This document shows positions 40,231 to 52,479 of a stretch of 64,000 nt of DNA, in pieces. The stretch spans positions 8,235,353 to 8,299,352 of the forward strand of contig NC_045141.1 of the NCBI RefSeq assembly GCF_008831285.2, read 5' to 3'. Positions within the stretch are counted from its first letter, which is position 1; each line of letters begins with the position of its first letter. The position numbers were made by a program, and so were the translations under genes. Source of the stretch: Nymphaea colorata (Eukaryota > Streptophyta > Magnoliopsida > Nymphaeales > Nymphaeaceae). The notes beneath the pieces are model-generated. The model saw only the letters and a program-made list of their open reading frames with translations, made no database searches and was not told the origin of the DNA.

Positions 40231-40700
40231 AGCTCAAACCAAACTAGAATCATATTTATCATTTATAAATCTACCCTCCCCATGTTTGGTTTGAGTTTAT
40301 TCATCTTGGTTTGAGTTCAATTTTGTTCCAAATGTCCGAACTTCACTCTCTTTTTTGTTTTTAAGGCTTTTGAGCTCAACCTAGTGGAGTAGCTGAAACT
40401 GAGCTAGGATCATGTTTATCATGTATAAATCTATATCTTTTAGTTTGGTTTGAGTTCATTTATGAAGCCATCTGAGTTCATTTTAGTTTGGAAGGTCCTA
40501 AAGCTCATTCTCTCTCTCTCTCCCTCCCTCTTTTTTTTTTGTTGGATTTAAGCTGAATTTGACCTCAATCTAATAGAGTGAGCTATAATTGAGCCAAAAT
40601 CGTATTTATCATGAATCTATCTTTTCTTAGTTTTTGGGTTTGAGTTTATTCATACCCAATTTGAGTTCAATTCAGTATTGAAGGTCCTGGAACTCATTCA
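40231..40700. repeat. Three-copy diverged tandem repeat, 160-190 bp unit
   Basis: Units begin near 40231, 40391 and 40581. Each has 'agct...a(a/g)aatcatatttatcat', then 'ataaatct', 'gtttggtttgagtt(t/c)att', 'tgagttcaatt' and 'ggtcc(t/g)aactcattc', in that order. The copies are diverged, so the array is old. No coding capacity. Confidence 0.75.
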
Positions 40701-42709
40701 TAATACTTGCTACACTCTGTAAACATCTATCGAGCTTAATTCAGTTAACTCAGAGCAAAACTTTCTGATCTTTCAACATATCCTTACCAGTAAATGGCTG
40801 ATCTAAGGCCCGCAACTCAACTAGTGAAGATGACGATCATAACCTAATTTTTGAATATCTTCTATGTTTCTCTTTATATATATGACATTAACAGCTGCAA
40901 ATTTTAGAAAATTTGATTTTTAGAACAATGTTGGAGGGTTGTTTAGTAATATTTTAACTAAAGCCAATCTAGAAATAGGCATATAGGCGGTCTAATCAGA
41001 CTTGCCAAACTCACCCGGAGCTTCAGAATTACACATAGGGACACAACAGTCATTTTCTTTTAAGCCATATTCTTCTACACAAACATAGGACATATGTCTC
41101 ATACACGTTAGTTTATGGCTTTCTTTGATTCCTAGAGCTTTAAGCAAAGTCAAATCCATGATTTATGCTTATTTGAGTTCAAAATCTACACAAGGAGTAA
41201 ACTAATCAATTTTTTTCTAATCCATATTTTCTACATGAACCTAGGACTATATGTCATATATACTTAACGTCGTCAAGTTTGTCATTATTAAATCATCAAA
41301 GCTCCAACTTGAAATCATTTCAAACACAGAATAGATGGCCCAAATCTTCACCCAAGGGCAAAAAGTCATTTCATTTTAAATCTCTTACCCATGCCCAAGG
41401 GTAAAACAACAATTTCATCTGCAATAATGTCATTTTGCACTTAGTCTATATGCTAGATATACTTGACGTTATGGTATTTGAAGCATCAATTAAAATGTTT
41501 ACATCAACAATTTTAGATCTACGAACTATTGTCAAGCAGATCTCTTATCTAGAATTCTAATCCAAATATCTTAAGATCCATTTTGTAGAAACTTTCTATG
41601 GGTTTAGATCTTGATCTGAATCTTAGATCCATGTCCATACCTATCATCTAGAATCTTCTATGGATATCATGATTTGAATCTCAGAACCATATCCCAAACC
41701 AAGATCCAAATGCATAAATGTACATATATGCAAAAAATATCACAGTTGATTTTGAACACTATGCGAGATGTCAATCCAAATAGTTGCTATAGATTCATGC
41801 AAACCTCTAAGTAGAGTACTTTGGTTCAGAACCATTTAATAGTGTTGTGTGCATTAGGACTTAGAATTGAGAGTGATTTTTCATGTTCACTTACATTTAG
41901 AATCCCATACAAACCCTTTCAATTTAAGCATTGATCGAAAAAAAAATGTTTCTTTCTCCCATGGTTTTAACTCTCCATCTTTGGCAACATCGTATTAGAG
42001 TTCACTGATTGTGCTTGTGCATGCTCATGAATTTCAAAACTTACCTTCACCTATATGGCTGCTTGTCCTAGATGAGGCCGCTCAAGAGGTCAACCTCCTG
42101 GCTCCTCCATAGTGGACTTGACATCACCCCCAAATTCTGTGTGGAACCATTAATGCCCTCCACCTTGGTGCCCTTTGCCAACTAGGGAGGGAAGTTGGGG
42201 TGCTTAAAGGCAACCTGGCCAAAATAGCTAGGGCCTGACCTGCCCAATTCCATGTAGGACCAGCCAGTGCCTAAGGATGGCACTAGCAGACCCCAGAGAT
42301 TGCCACATGGCATGGGTATGCCAGCTGATCCAAATTCATCCTTTTTTTTTTACCACATTTGATCACTTAGAGGGCTGATTTGCTGCCCTAGGCAATCAGC
42401 CCAGCTTCTAGGATGACTCAGACTGAGCTGGCCACCATTGATCAGACACTATGGCAACATGCCACCAGAGGTTCGACCCAAAGCAGATTACTGGCCCAAC
42501 CAAACCAAGGGCCGTGCTCCTCTCCCAGTCACTTGCTCAAGGCACTTCCCCAGCCAGTCCATGCGGTGCTAGCTACTTAAGCTGGCCTTCCTTTGTGCAG
42601 GCTCTAGCCTAGCGCACAGTTAGCCCCCACATCAGCATCACGTCATCCCATGTCAACATGGCACCCCGTACTTTCTCTCTCTTATTTAACAAGTTCATTT
42701 ATTCCTGCA

Positions 42710-43030
42710 TTAATGTTGTCTCGTTTCTTGTTCTGAACTATTTGTGTGGAGGCAGTGCCCAAACTTGAAACCGGTGACCATTGCCTGAATTCCACTGCCA
42801 TAGCTATCAGTCCACGGTAGCATCTCTCCCAATGAGAGGAGCCACTCTTCCAGCAACCCACACATCACTCCAATGAGCTTTCTGGTGAATCGTGGGATGC
42901 TAGCTACCCCATCACCGCCCACCAAAACCTCACCACCGGCAAGCTCTTCCTGATCAGGCTCTACCTCTGCCGCAGCTCCGAGAACGCCACTGCCACTGCT
43001 CTTTTTCTGGTTGGTTGAGTTAGTCTCCAA
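42710..43030 (-). other. Unidentified ORF in a GC-richer patch
   Basis: A 106-codon open frame on the minus strand, beginning METNSTNQKKSSGSGVLGAA, followed by an acidic stretch and SLGEMLPWTDSYGSG. The surrounding 42.1-43.0 kb is noticeably more GC-rich than its neighbours. I recognise no family. It could be a gene piece captured by the retroelement or chance. Confidence 0.2.
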
Positions 43031-43347
43031 ATGAGAGAGAATTTTTATTTAAATGTTTCAATGCATGCATTTTCCCTTCTCAAAAGCTTCTTAGGGACAG
43101 ATTCATTACTGTAGATGAGATCCACCCTTACATAATGAATAATTGGTTGAGATGATCCACTGATCTTCTTCCATTTCAATCTATATTTCTCATAATTTTC
43201 TGTAGTTTCTTTTGAGAGAGGTGGTCAAGGAGGTTAGAAGCCATGCCTTCAACCCCTTTGATGTAAAAATCCCAGCCATAAGCTATCACTGTTCATGTGT
43301 TATGTGGCCCTTCACTCAATCTTTTTAATTCAAAAAGTGACATTTAC

Positions 43348-43350
<3 letters not shown>

Positions 43351-43378
<28 letters not shown>
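43351..43378. repeat. TA microsatellite
   Basis: Pure TA dinucleotides for about 28 bases following 'cgtgtg'. Confidence 0.95.
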
Positions 43379-45330
43379 ATCTCATACGAAAATGGCTATT
43401 ATTCTTTCAAGATTAGGTTAAGGGTCACATCCTTAAGCTAATCTAAAGGAGATTGCTTCCAACATTGAATCTTGATGCTCAAAACTACAAGATTTAGCCA
43501 ATTAAAAATTTGAAATCAGGCTCATGGAGTGGTATATATATGTATTTTTAAAATCTAGAATTTGATTTTTCAAAGAATCTTGGAACATCAAGTTTGAGAT
43601 CCTAAAATACTTGTTTCAGCTCAAAGGAAGCTACTAATTTTTCAATGTCTATGAAATTAGACCGAATCCCTAGTCTTGCCTAATCAGCACTGTAGAGAGT
43701 AGCTTCTAATACGGCTGATATTCATGATTTCGACTTCACATTTTTCAATTTTGCAATTGGTTTGGTTTTCAAATTAACATCACAAAATTTCAGCCAAAAG
43801 CTGTAATTAAAATTCACAAAACCGGCAATAGAAATTTTATCAAATTCTCTCAACATACTATACTAATTTGCATAGCCTTGAGATTTAAAACCAAATTTGG
43901 AGTAAACATTGCTTCTAAGATCCCATTTGCATTCCAACATGTACTTTAATGGAAAAATAGATGTATATATTCAAAATATGTATATATGTGTCATCAATTT
44001 CAAGATTTAATCTATCAAATTACATTTTACTTTGAAGAAAGATCTCCAAAGTAGACATTTCTTAATTTGAAACCATTAAATCAGTGCATACATTTTACAT
44101 GGTCTGTTTCACTTTGAAGTTTAAGAATTTTATCTATGTCAACCTTATGGACTGCATTGTAGTAGTTATACTTGATCCAATACCAAGTATAGCCTAGACA
44201 TTGTACTACATATCCAATTTAATATAAATTTGCTCTTTATTTCATGAATGCATGTATGATGGAATAAAAAATTAACACGTGTAGATGCATGGAGAGTTAG
44301 TGAGAGTGAAGAATGTATGCACTCATATAGTTTATTTTCTTAATTCATGCATGCATTCACTTATCTAATTCATACACACATGCACGATCTCTAGAAAGTA
44401 AGTGAAACAATTCAAGTTACAAAACATGACCGAGCAATATTGCAACAAAGAATTTGGAATCTCACTTAGTTTTGAAAAGAAAATACAAGAATCCTATCAA
44501 TCTAACCAACAAATATATTTGGAACATAAAATTTTTCTATAAAACATTGGAATCCCTTTTTTCCAAAAACAAGCTTTACTTGAAAAAATTGAAAATCTTC
44601 TTTAAAAGAGAATTTGGTACAATTTCAATTCAAAATTCCTATCTTTTGATCAACCAATTTTCAAATTTGATCAATTGATCCATTTTTTCAAGCTAAATCA
44701 ACTATTTAAGTCAAGTTCATTTTTTAATTTACTTTAAACTAAGTTCAAAATTTTGATCCAAGATTGCATATTAACTTCAAGTTCACGAACTAAAACTCCA
44801 ATTTTCAACTATTTACAAATCAAATCCTCAATTTACAAATATAATTTCAAACCAAATTTCCTTAACTCTCAAATTTTTAGATCAAATCAATGGTCCCAAC
44901 TAGAATCAATCTTGAACAATTTTCAATTTTGCCAAAATTCAAAAGAATTTGCCCAAATTTCTAAAACAAGTTGAGTTTCTAAATAACTTGTCAAAACCAA
45001 TTAGATTTTCAAATAACTTGTTTAAAATCCATTTCATTTTATCTAAAACATGGTCAAAACGTTGGTTGTTCAAAATTAAGTTCAAATGAACTTCAAAATC
45101 AAATTTCAAACCCTTATGCACAAACATATATAATCCATCAATCAAATGACTTGTACAACTTTTCAGAAACGCTTTGTCTTAGGTCCAATTATCCATGTTA
45201 AAGGCGGGGAGACATGGTTAGACATCGAACCAGAAGGCGGATCCCTTTCTCTTGCAATTTTTCTAATATCCAAATCTCAAATTTTCGGCTTCACGCTACT
45301 CCCCATTCAGGGTAGGGGAGCAAATAGATG

Positions 45331-45349
45331 GCATGCCTGGTGGGAGACA
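45331..45349 (+). promoter_or_regulatory. Possible retroelement primer-binding site
   Basis: TGGCATGCCTGGTGGGAGA follows a short GC hairpin. It is a partial match to the tRNA-Arg-type primer site of Tat/Ogre elements. If genuine, reverse transcription of a plus-strand element would start here. The match is imperfect and unsupported by a gag gene downstream. Confidence 0.3.
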
Positions 45350-45578
45350 TTATAGTTCATCTAAGGATTTTTTAGGTCATGTACAAGTCATTTTAACATT
45401 GCTAGACATCAATTACATGCAAACCCTTCATGACCATACCTACCGGCATCATGCATATTGTATTGCAGAGGAAGAAGGCGGAGAACAAGAGAAACTTCTA
45501 GTTGGGTGTTGCCGGATCAAGTTACTAAGAAAAAGTGGCACCGTACTCTCAAGAAGAACAACTTGATGGTATTTGCAG

Positions 45579-46538
45579 CAATGTTGTAAAAGGCAATAAG
45601 GTGATGCGATACGTTCAGCCTCTCAAGAGGCGAGGCGAGGTGAGGTGTTAGTTGAAGTGTAGCTTCACAGACAAGCTTGTGAATTATATAATATTTATAA
45701 AATAACATCAAAACTGGAAAAAATGACTACAATACTAAGCATATCAATAAAAACTAACACACAATATATGCAAACTACAATAATTTGCAAATCCGAACAA
45801 ATACAATGTCATAACATACATAGTGCAAAGAGTGCTTGCATAATTGGCGTAGAAGCATGACCTGTCCTAAACAGGTCATAGAACTATCATTGAAAAACAA
45901 ATAACCAAAACTAGGAAAACCAAAATTCAGATGATAATATTAATTAAGAGAATAAGTAAATAACAAGTATTGGTGGACAATAATATAAGCATATTGAAAT
46001 GTGTATATGTACAAAAACTAAAAAATAACTAATTTGTGTAATTATCAAGTGATATTTAAGAAAGTTCAAATAATTTTTGTAGGCGATTGGCCGATCGTAT
46101 CTTCATCATTTTCATATTCTGTAATGGATGACAATTTATCATCATTTGAACCATACATATACTGAATAAGTTCATCTTCCTCTTTAGTAGCTTCATCATC
46201 AAAACTCTCATGTTGTAAATCTTTTATCATTGTTTTACCTTCATATAAAAACAATAATACATAACAAAATAGAATAGTAAGTAAAGAAAAAAAAACAATG
46301 TTCTTATCTTTATTTCAAATATTACAAACATATAGCATTACTTTTTTCTACACTTTCCCTGAGGCGTATGCCTCAAGCACGGAGCATACCATGGATGGAG
46401 GCATACGCCTGTATTAAATGATGTGCATGCTTCTGGGATGCGTGCACCTCAAGGCCCTGCCTCAAGGCATTTTTTCTAAAAAACGCTTTGAGTGGCGTTT
46501 TTTTTTTGTGTGTGAGGCATACGCTTCTTACAACATTG
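45579..46538 (-). mobile_element. Internally deleted hAT transposon, 960 bp
   Basis: The left end is CAATGTTGTAAAAGGC. The right end, complemented, is CAATGTTGTAAGAAGCGTAT; the first 11 bases are identical. Flanks atttgcag (45571-45578) and atttggag (46539-46546) match at 7 of 8, an 8-bp hAT target duplication. 'gaggcgaggcgagg' and 'aaggcgttttttagaa' subterminal words are typical of plant hAT ends. On the minus strand at 46254-46066 an acidic tail reads EATKEEDELIQYMYGSNDD, like the C-terminal end of a hAT transposase after the dimerisation region. The catalytic core is missing. Confidence 0.88.
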
Positions 46539-47487
46539 ATTTGGAGGTATCACGGAAAAGCATTTCAAAGTAGAGAGACGGATGCTTCAAAGTAGAAAGA
46601 CAGATGCTTTTTTTTGCAACTTTCCCTTCTATTTTCCTGTTGAGTAATTTTTGAAGTTCTTCTTTCTTCTTGATGCAACGTAGATGATTACCTCCACAGT
46701 TCTCAACTGCTTCAAACTCTTTACCACCATAGTTCACCCAGTATGACAAGGCAACTTGAATGAACTAAAAGTCTACCTGCAGTGCTCACCATGTATGTTG
46801 TATAACCAATATCATCCTATTAGGAAGAAAGCATCAAGCATTTTCATGATACAACAGAACCAAGAAACCATCGAACATGCTTATGTTACAGCAAAACCAT
46901 TATCATCTTATAAGCTTTTAAATAGGCTTATTCTCTCTCTCTCTCTCTCTCTCCCCCAACACCACCAACACAACCCACCCCCCCAACGAAAAAAAAAAAG
47001 AAAGACAAACCAACACATGCTCACATTCTGAAGACTAGCTCTCAAGCAGTTCTATTGCAAATAATTTTATGCTTATGATGAAAAGCACTATACCTCAAAA
47101 TACTTCATGCAAGTAATATCATCATATTTCTTTTGACAAAAGAAAATGGCTGTTCAGTCTAGGTGCTAGGAAATATAATCCCATGTTAGCCATAGTCACT
47201 AGCCAGATGCATACCGAGGTCCACTATGTGATAGACAAAAGGTCAAAATGATTCATCCAGCCAGGAATCTTACAATACCTTTGCAATGTGTTCCAATTCA
47301 GACATGCTCAGATAATTTTCATGATGCTGCACACTCCACCAGAATTGCAAACATTTTCATGAGACCATCAAGTATCCTTGACACTGAACCAATGCCCGAA
47401 AAGGACAGTGGTAATAAAGCTGACGAATATTTGTGAACAAAGTCTCACATATAAGCAGTTTGGTTATATGTTCACAAAGGCTGATTC
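46539..47487. other. Non-coding DNA with a CT microsatellite
   Basis: A 73-codon open frame on the minus strand (46749-46528) runs across the right end of the hAT element and includes YWVNYGGKEFEAVENCGG; it is unassigned. CT dinucleotides fill 46931-46953, followed by C- and A-runs. No gene or transposon end is recognised up to 47487. Confidence 0.4.
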
Positions 47488-48062
47488 AAAAAGGCTAGTA
47501 ATGATGAGGAGGAGGAGTTAGCATGAGGTGGAGGTTGATTAATGCTTGCGTGAAGTGGAAAGGGTCGGTTATGAGAGGTGAAGAGGCTATAAGAGGTTTG
47601 AGAAGGGTCTCCCTAGCAAACGAAATTGAATACGTACCTTAACTCCTCAATGATGGCTGATGATGGTGCGAGTGGAGGTGGACGGCTGAAGAGACACTCA
47701 GTGGAGGGATTTGTAACTCTCGTCTTTTAAGACGGGGAGCTCAAGAGGAGGCTGCAACGTGTAATGGTTGCAGCCTGCGCCCTCTCCTCAACTCGATTTA
47801 GTGCCCTCTTGATGGGAATACCCTTGCCAATTGGTTACACCAGCGGTAGCACACAGGAATCCACTGACCATGGGCAAATCGGGAATCCACTGAAATGATC
47901 GGGCTGGACCAAAAACTAATTGGAAAAGTAACAGTGATTGGTTACACCAGCGGTAGCACACAGATTTCCGACCAGGAGCGAGTTCTTCGCAATGGCTGGT
48001 TGGATTCGCCTGAAACATGGTGGGGATGTTGCTATGATCTGGGCAATTATGCTGGGGTGAAC
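47488..48062 (-). mobile_element. Truncated LTR fragment, minus orientation
   Basis: This 575-bp stretch is the inverted counterpart of 56518-57080, the first third of the LTR on the right. It ends at 48062 with 'tgctggggtgaaca', the complement of the LTR start TGTTCACCCC. Matching stops near 47488. A 25-bp word 'tggttacaccagcggtagca...' occurs twice inside (47838 and 47940), unlike the other copy. It may be the 3' LTR of the adjacent gypsy element, but the DNA just to its right is not a polypurine tract. Confidence 0.65.
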
Positions 48063-49339
48063 AAGGGAGTGAAATTTGACCTTGGTTGCTTCAGATTTCG
48101 CCTGCAACTTCTGCCCAGGCACTGCTTGGTTTCCACCAGGCCGAGCAAGCGATGTGGCTGATTAAGGGTCGGCTATTGAAGAAAATCCATCTCCTTTATA
48201 GAAAGCGATTCTCTAATTGATGCGGAGTGACTTGCTGCTGCTGAGGACTGAATTCTCAGGTTGATTCACCGTCGAATTCCTAGAAATCCAACTGGCCTTC
48301 TACCAATCAAGCAACCACTAGGCTGCGATCTACCTTTCCGGTGTCTCTTTCTCTGATTTTGACAGAGATTAAGAAGCTTACTAGGGCAGATCTTAACCTG
48401 TCTTAATCTCTGCTCGAGGTGGAAGGAACCGGGAGATGAATTCGGTTCCTCCCTTAATCCCTAGCAGCCGGAGTCATTGCTTGATTACTAGTCGACTAGA
48501 GCCGCGAGTCAATTTCCGTCAAGCCTTCCTGAGATGGTTCTCCAGCCTCTAACTTCTTCCGGGGATGAAGAAGTTGCACCGTGAGAAGATGGATGGTCAT
48601 TCGGTTGGGGAATTTGTGCGTAGGATGAAGACGTTCTAAGAGGATTTCCGCTGGCCTCAAAGGCCGTCTCCAAATCTATTTTGCTTCAACCAGAGCCATG
48701 GGTTGGAGCCTTGGGATTCCAGTCACCAGTGGTAAGACGATGAGAGGAAGAGAGAGGCAAGAGCCAATTCACACGAAAAACTCAACTTCTAATTCTTGAT
48801 TGCATACTGAAAAAAGACTTACAAAAGAGTTTATGTACTTGAAATAAAACCGGTTCTAACACATGAACCGAGACACTCGCTGAAATAAAGGGCTCGACTA
48901 TAAGCAAATGAATGAAAGGGAAATCGAGACAAGATGTCTCGGAAGTTCAGTGAGTTTGGCTTCTCTCTCGCCGGTTCAGCCATATAACCTGCCCAAGTTC
49001 GGCCTTAGGCTTGCCACGCGTGGACCGGGTCAGGACTAGACTCAGAGTTTGAACTCGCTATAACCGGATCTACGTCTAGTTCCCGTGCCTTCTCAGCCGT
49101 GAAGTCTTCAGCCTGCTGCCCGTGCTCCGCTGATGATGCTCCACCCACAGCGCCGCTTCATCAACTTCAAGTTCTGCGTTAGCCTCCTTTAGCCCATCTA
49201 CGCTTTCCATTATGTTGGCCGCAAACCTGGCCGAAGGTGCTTGGCTCTCTTGGCCTCGCTTGGTGTGTTGGCCCTTGTTCTTGGCCTCCCTGTAGGAAGG
49301 TCTACATCAGATCCTCCCTCCTTGCCTCGAGCTTGCCCC

Positions 49340-49500
49340 AAGCTCGTGCAGTGGGAAAATGATTATTTGGTCAAATTCTTCCCACGAAGTACCATTGCCT
49401 AGCCCTTTCCATTCAACCATGACTTCATGACACAGTCTACCATTCCGATGAACATGCCTTTGTTTAATAATTTGGTATGTGTTGGTTGTTGTTGGCTCGA
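49340..49500 (-). pseudogene. Chromodomain of the chromovirus integrase
   Basis: Downstream of the integrase core the minus strand encodes RHVHRNGRLCHEVMVEWKGL, then GTSWEEFDQI and FPL. This is the aromatic-cage chromodomain pattern found at the integrase C-terminus of chromoviruses, which is thought to guide integration to marked chromatin. A stop occurs upstream, between the integrase core and this domain. Confidence 0.75.
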
Positions 49501-49593
49501 AATTTGTTCAATATGCCTTGGCACTTCTCCAAAGTGCGGGTTTCAACCGAGTAACATGAAAGACTACTTGGACTAAGGCCGTTTGTGGGAGGA

Positions 49594-50931
49594 CTATCTG
49601 TAATCTGCTTTCCCAATCTTTTGTAGCACTGGGAATGGCCCAAAAAACCTTGGCAAGAGCTTAGAGTAATGCTGCCCTAGGAGGGACTTCTGCCTCATTG
49701 GTAATCTTTTGAGCCATATGAAGTCTCCTACCATAAATTCACGATCTTTCCTGCCCTTGTCATATGTCTTTTTCATTCGATTTTGGGCTTTGATGATATT
49801 TTGCTTGAGTGACGCTAGCACCTCTTTCCTTGTGCATAGCTCACAATCAACCTTTTCTTCTTGTGCCGTGCCTTCTTCATATTTTGGAATTGGAAGGGGA
49901 ATTCCGTAGAGAGCTTCATACGGAGTAGTCTGAGTAGACAAGTGCCAACTCGTATTGCAGGACCATTTGGCCCATGATAGATACTTTACCCAAGAGTTGG
50001 GCCTTTCTCCTGCAAAGCAACGGAGATATGTTTCTAAAGAACGGTTGACCACTTCACTTTGCCCATCGGTCTCAGGATGGTGTGCAGTACTAAATTGGAT
50101 TGTTGTCCCTATCTGCTTCATATATTCTCTCCAAAATTCACTCATGCAGATTGAATCTCTATCACAGACTATTGTCTAAGGCATGCCATGTAGTTTCCCT
50201 ACGTGATCTTGGTACTTAATAGCCACCATCTGTACATGATATTTCTTTGGCAAGGGAACGAAGTGGCTATATTTTGATAGCCTATCGACCACCACAAGTA
50301 TGGCTTCCTTGTTTTCTGATCATGGAAGGGCATCTATAAAATCCATGGTGACATTGGTCGATGGCTTTTCCGGCACTGGTAAGGGATTTAGATGGCCCAG
50401 AGGCTTAATTCCCTCATACTTTTCATGTTGGCAAATTTGACACTATTTAACATAATTCCTCACGTCTGCCTTCATTCCAGTCCACCAAAACTGTGCTTTC
50501 ACTCGGTGGAGTGTCTTGACTACTCCTTCATGGCCTGGTGATGGAGTAGCATGAAAGTGTTGTAGTAATTCTTGCTTTAAAGCCAATTTAGGTGGAACCA
50601 CTTTGCGGTTATTTCTCATAAGTAAGCAGCCTCTAATGGTATAGTGCAGAATAGACTCCGGATTCTGGGTGATAGAGGTTTTGATGAGCCTTAACTCATC
50701 GTCCTCTTGCTGTTCATCAGCTATTCTTTCCCATAAATCAGTCCCTATGATGGAGAGCGTCAAAAACTGCTCGCCTAATCTAGAGAGTGAATCAGCCATT
50801 GTGTTATCTGTCTCTCTCTTGTACTCAATTTCAAAATCATAACCGGGGAGTTTAGCCAACCACCTTTGCTGTGTTGGTGTTGAAACTCGTTGTTTGAGCA
50901 TATATTTGATGATGTTCTGATCTGTCTTCAC
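49594..50931 (-). pseudogene. Chromovirus integrase
   Basis: The RNase H tail (to about 50800) is followed by the zinc-binding H..H..C..C region (GHEGVVKTLHRVKAQFWW, then CQICQ) and the catalytic core: the first Asp in VTMDFIDALP, the second in CDRDS, and the Glu in HHPETDGQSEVVNR. All three DDE residues are visible. Stops interrupt it after NYVK, after DALP and after GMP. A functional version would insert the cDNA into the chromosome. Confidence 0.85.
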
Positions 50932-52177
50932 AATAAACTTTCAGCCTATCAGATATGCTGCCATTTCTCTACTACCAATACAATCACAAGAAGCTCTTTT
51001 TCATATGCCGATAAGGGTTTGGCTCGGCTGGTGAGAGCCTTCGACATATATGCTATAGGGTGATTTTCCTGGCTGAGGACAGCTCCTATGGCAATGTCAC
51101 AAGCATCCGTTTCAATAGTGAAAGGTTTCCTAAAATCGGGCAAGGTGAGAACAGGTGCTGTCATGAGTGCCGACTTCAATTTCTCAAATGCCTCTCTTGC
51201 TTTGTCTGACCAAGCGAATGCTCCTTTCTTAGTCATTTGGGTTAATGGGGCGGCTATGAGCCCGTAGCCTTGAATGAATCTTCTATAACAGCCGATTAAC
51301 CCAAGAAATCCACGAAGACTCCTTAAATCTTTTGGCAAAGGCCAGTTGTTCATGGCCTCTAACTTTTCGGGGTCCTCTTTCACCCCTTCTGCTGACACTG
51401 TGCGCCCAAGGTATCATATGGAGGGTTGGCCGAAACTACATTTCGATCTCTTAGCATAAAGATGGTGCTCCCTAAGGATTTGTAAGGTCGTGGCCAAATG
51501 GCAGCGTGTTGCTCTACTTACTCGCTATATACGAGAATGTCATCAAAAAATACCAAGATAAAGTTTCTAAGATACCGCTTGAAAACATCATTCATGCACC
51601 GCTGGAATGTGGTGGGTGCATTGGTTAACCCAAAAAGGCATCTCTAAGAACTCATAGTGTCCATCATGAGTTCTAAAAGCTGTTTTTGGAATGTCTTCAT
51701 CGTGCATTCTAATCTGGTTGTAGCCTGCCCCCATAGGTCTATTTTGGAAAACACAGAGGCACCGGTTAACTCATCTAGAAGTTCGTCGATTACGGGTATT
51801 GTGTGTCGGTCCTTCACGGTTGCCTCATTTAGCGCTCTATAGCCCACACAGAAGCACCAAGTGTTATTTTTCTTTTTCACTAATAGGACTGGCGAGGAGA
51901 AAGGACAGCAGGTAGGGTGTATGATACCACCCTCTATCATCTCCTTAGCCAATCTTTCAATTTCTATTTTTTTGTGATGACCATAATGATGTGGCCGAAC
52001 ATTAACAGGTTTGACACCCTGATTCATGATGATTCTATGGTCATAAGCTCGACATGGAGGAAGTTCCTTCGGTTCCTCAAAGAGATCTGAAAACTGTTCA
52101 AGCACGTGTTGAACCTTGGCTGGTATATTTTCTTCTTGCTCATCTTTGGTTGGTATGTCTATGGCCATAGTAACCAC
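50830..52177 (-). pseudogene. Chromovirus reverse transcriptase and RNase H
   Basis: Begins with [20 protein letters not shown] and [13 protein letters not shown], fingers/palm words of Ty3 reverse transcriptase. After SKIDL the frame shifts. The active-site FFDDILVYS is legible at about 51560-51530 followed at once by a stop. RNase H words are FTIETDACDIAIGAVLSQ and AYEKELLVIVLVVEKW, then a stop and KTDQNIIKYML. A Cys replaces the usual residue in [11 protein letters not shown]. The domain order is normal for the family. Confidence 0.88.
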
Positions 52178-52479
52178 CCAAAATGCTGGTTGTTGGGCGA
52201 CTAGTGCCTTAAGTGCTGCCTTTGGTTCAACATTGGTGTTTATTGCCTTTAGGGTGACGTTTTGGTCACCTCCCTACTTAGCAAAAGACATACTCATGTC
52301 TTTGAAATTCCAAGAGATGTCCCCTACAGTCTCTAGCCATTGTACCCCCAATACCACATCAACACCACCGATGGGGAGTACTAAAAGATCGACAACGATT
52401 GGCACATTTTGCATGCATAGCTGGACACCTTTACACTTTTGTGTGCATATGAGTTTGGACCCATCTCCTACATGAGATT

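Larger units (their letters stand above)
38630..45340 (+). mobile_element. Putative very long LTR or LTR-like non-coding block
   Basis: About 6.7 kb contains no convincing gene. The words 'aaatgaccattttacc', 'actattttaccattc', 'gtcatttcatttta' and 'caatttcatctgcaa' recur irregularly from 38.7 to 41.4 kb. At its right edge 'gctactccccattcagggtaggggagca' forms a small hairpin and is followed by TGGCATGCCTGGTGGGAGA (45331-45349), which resembles the TGGCGAC..CTGGGGA primer site of Tat/Ogre-type Ty3 elements. A plausible reading is a plus-strand LTR ending near 45328. No second LTR or gag-pol follows, so this would be a solo or truncated copy. Gypsy assignment is inference. Confidence 0.35.

Noticed and set aside
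47895-48161. Short ORFs on both strands at 47.8-48.2 kb as genes
   Set aside because: The sequence is an LTR fragment recurring inverted at 56.5 kb; open frames on both strands are incidental.
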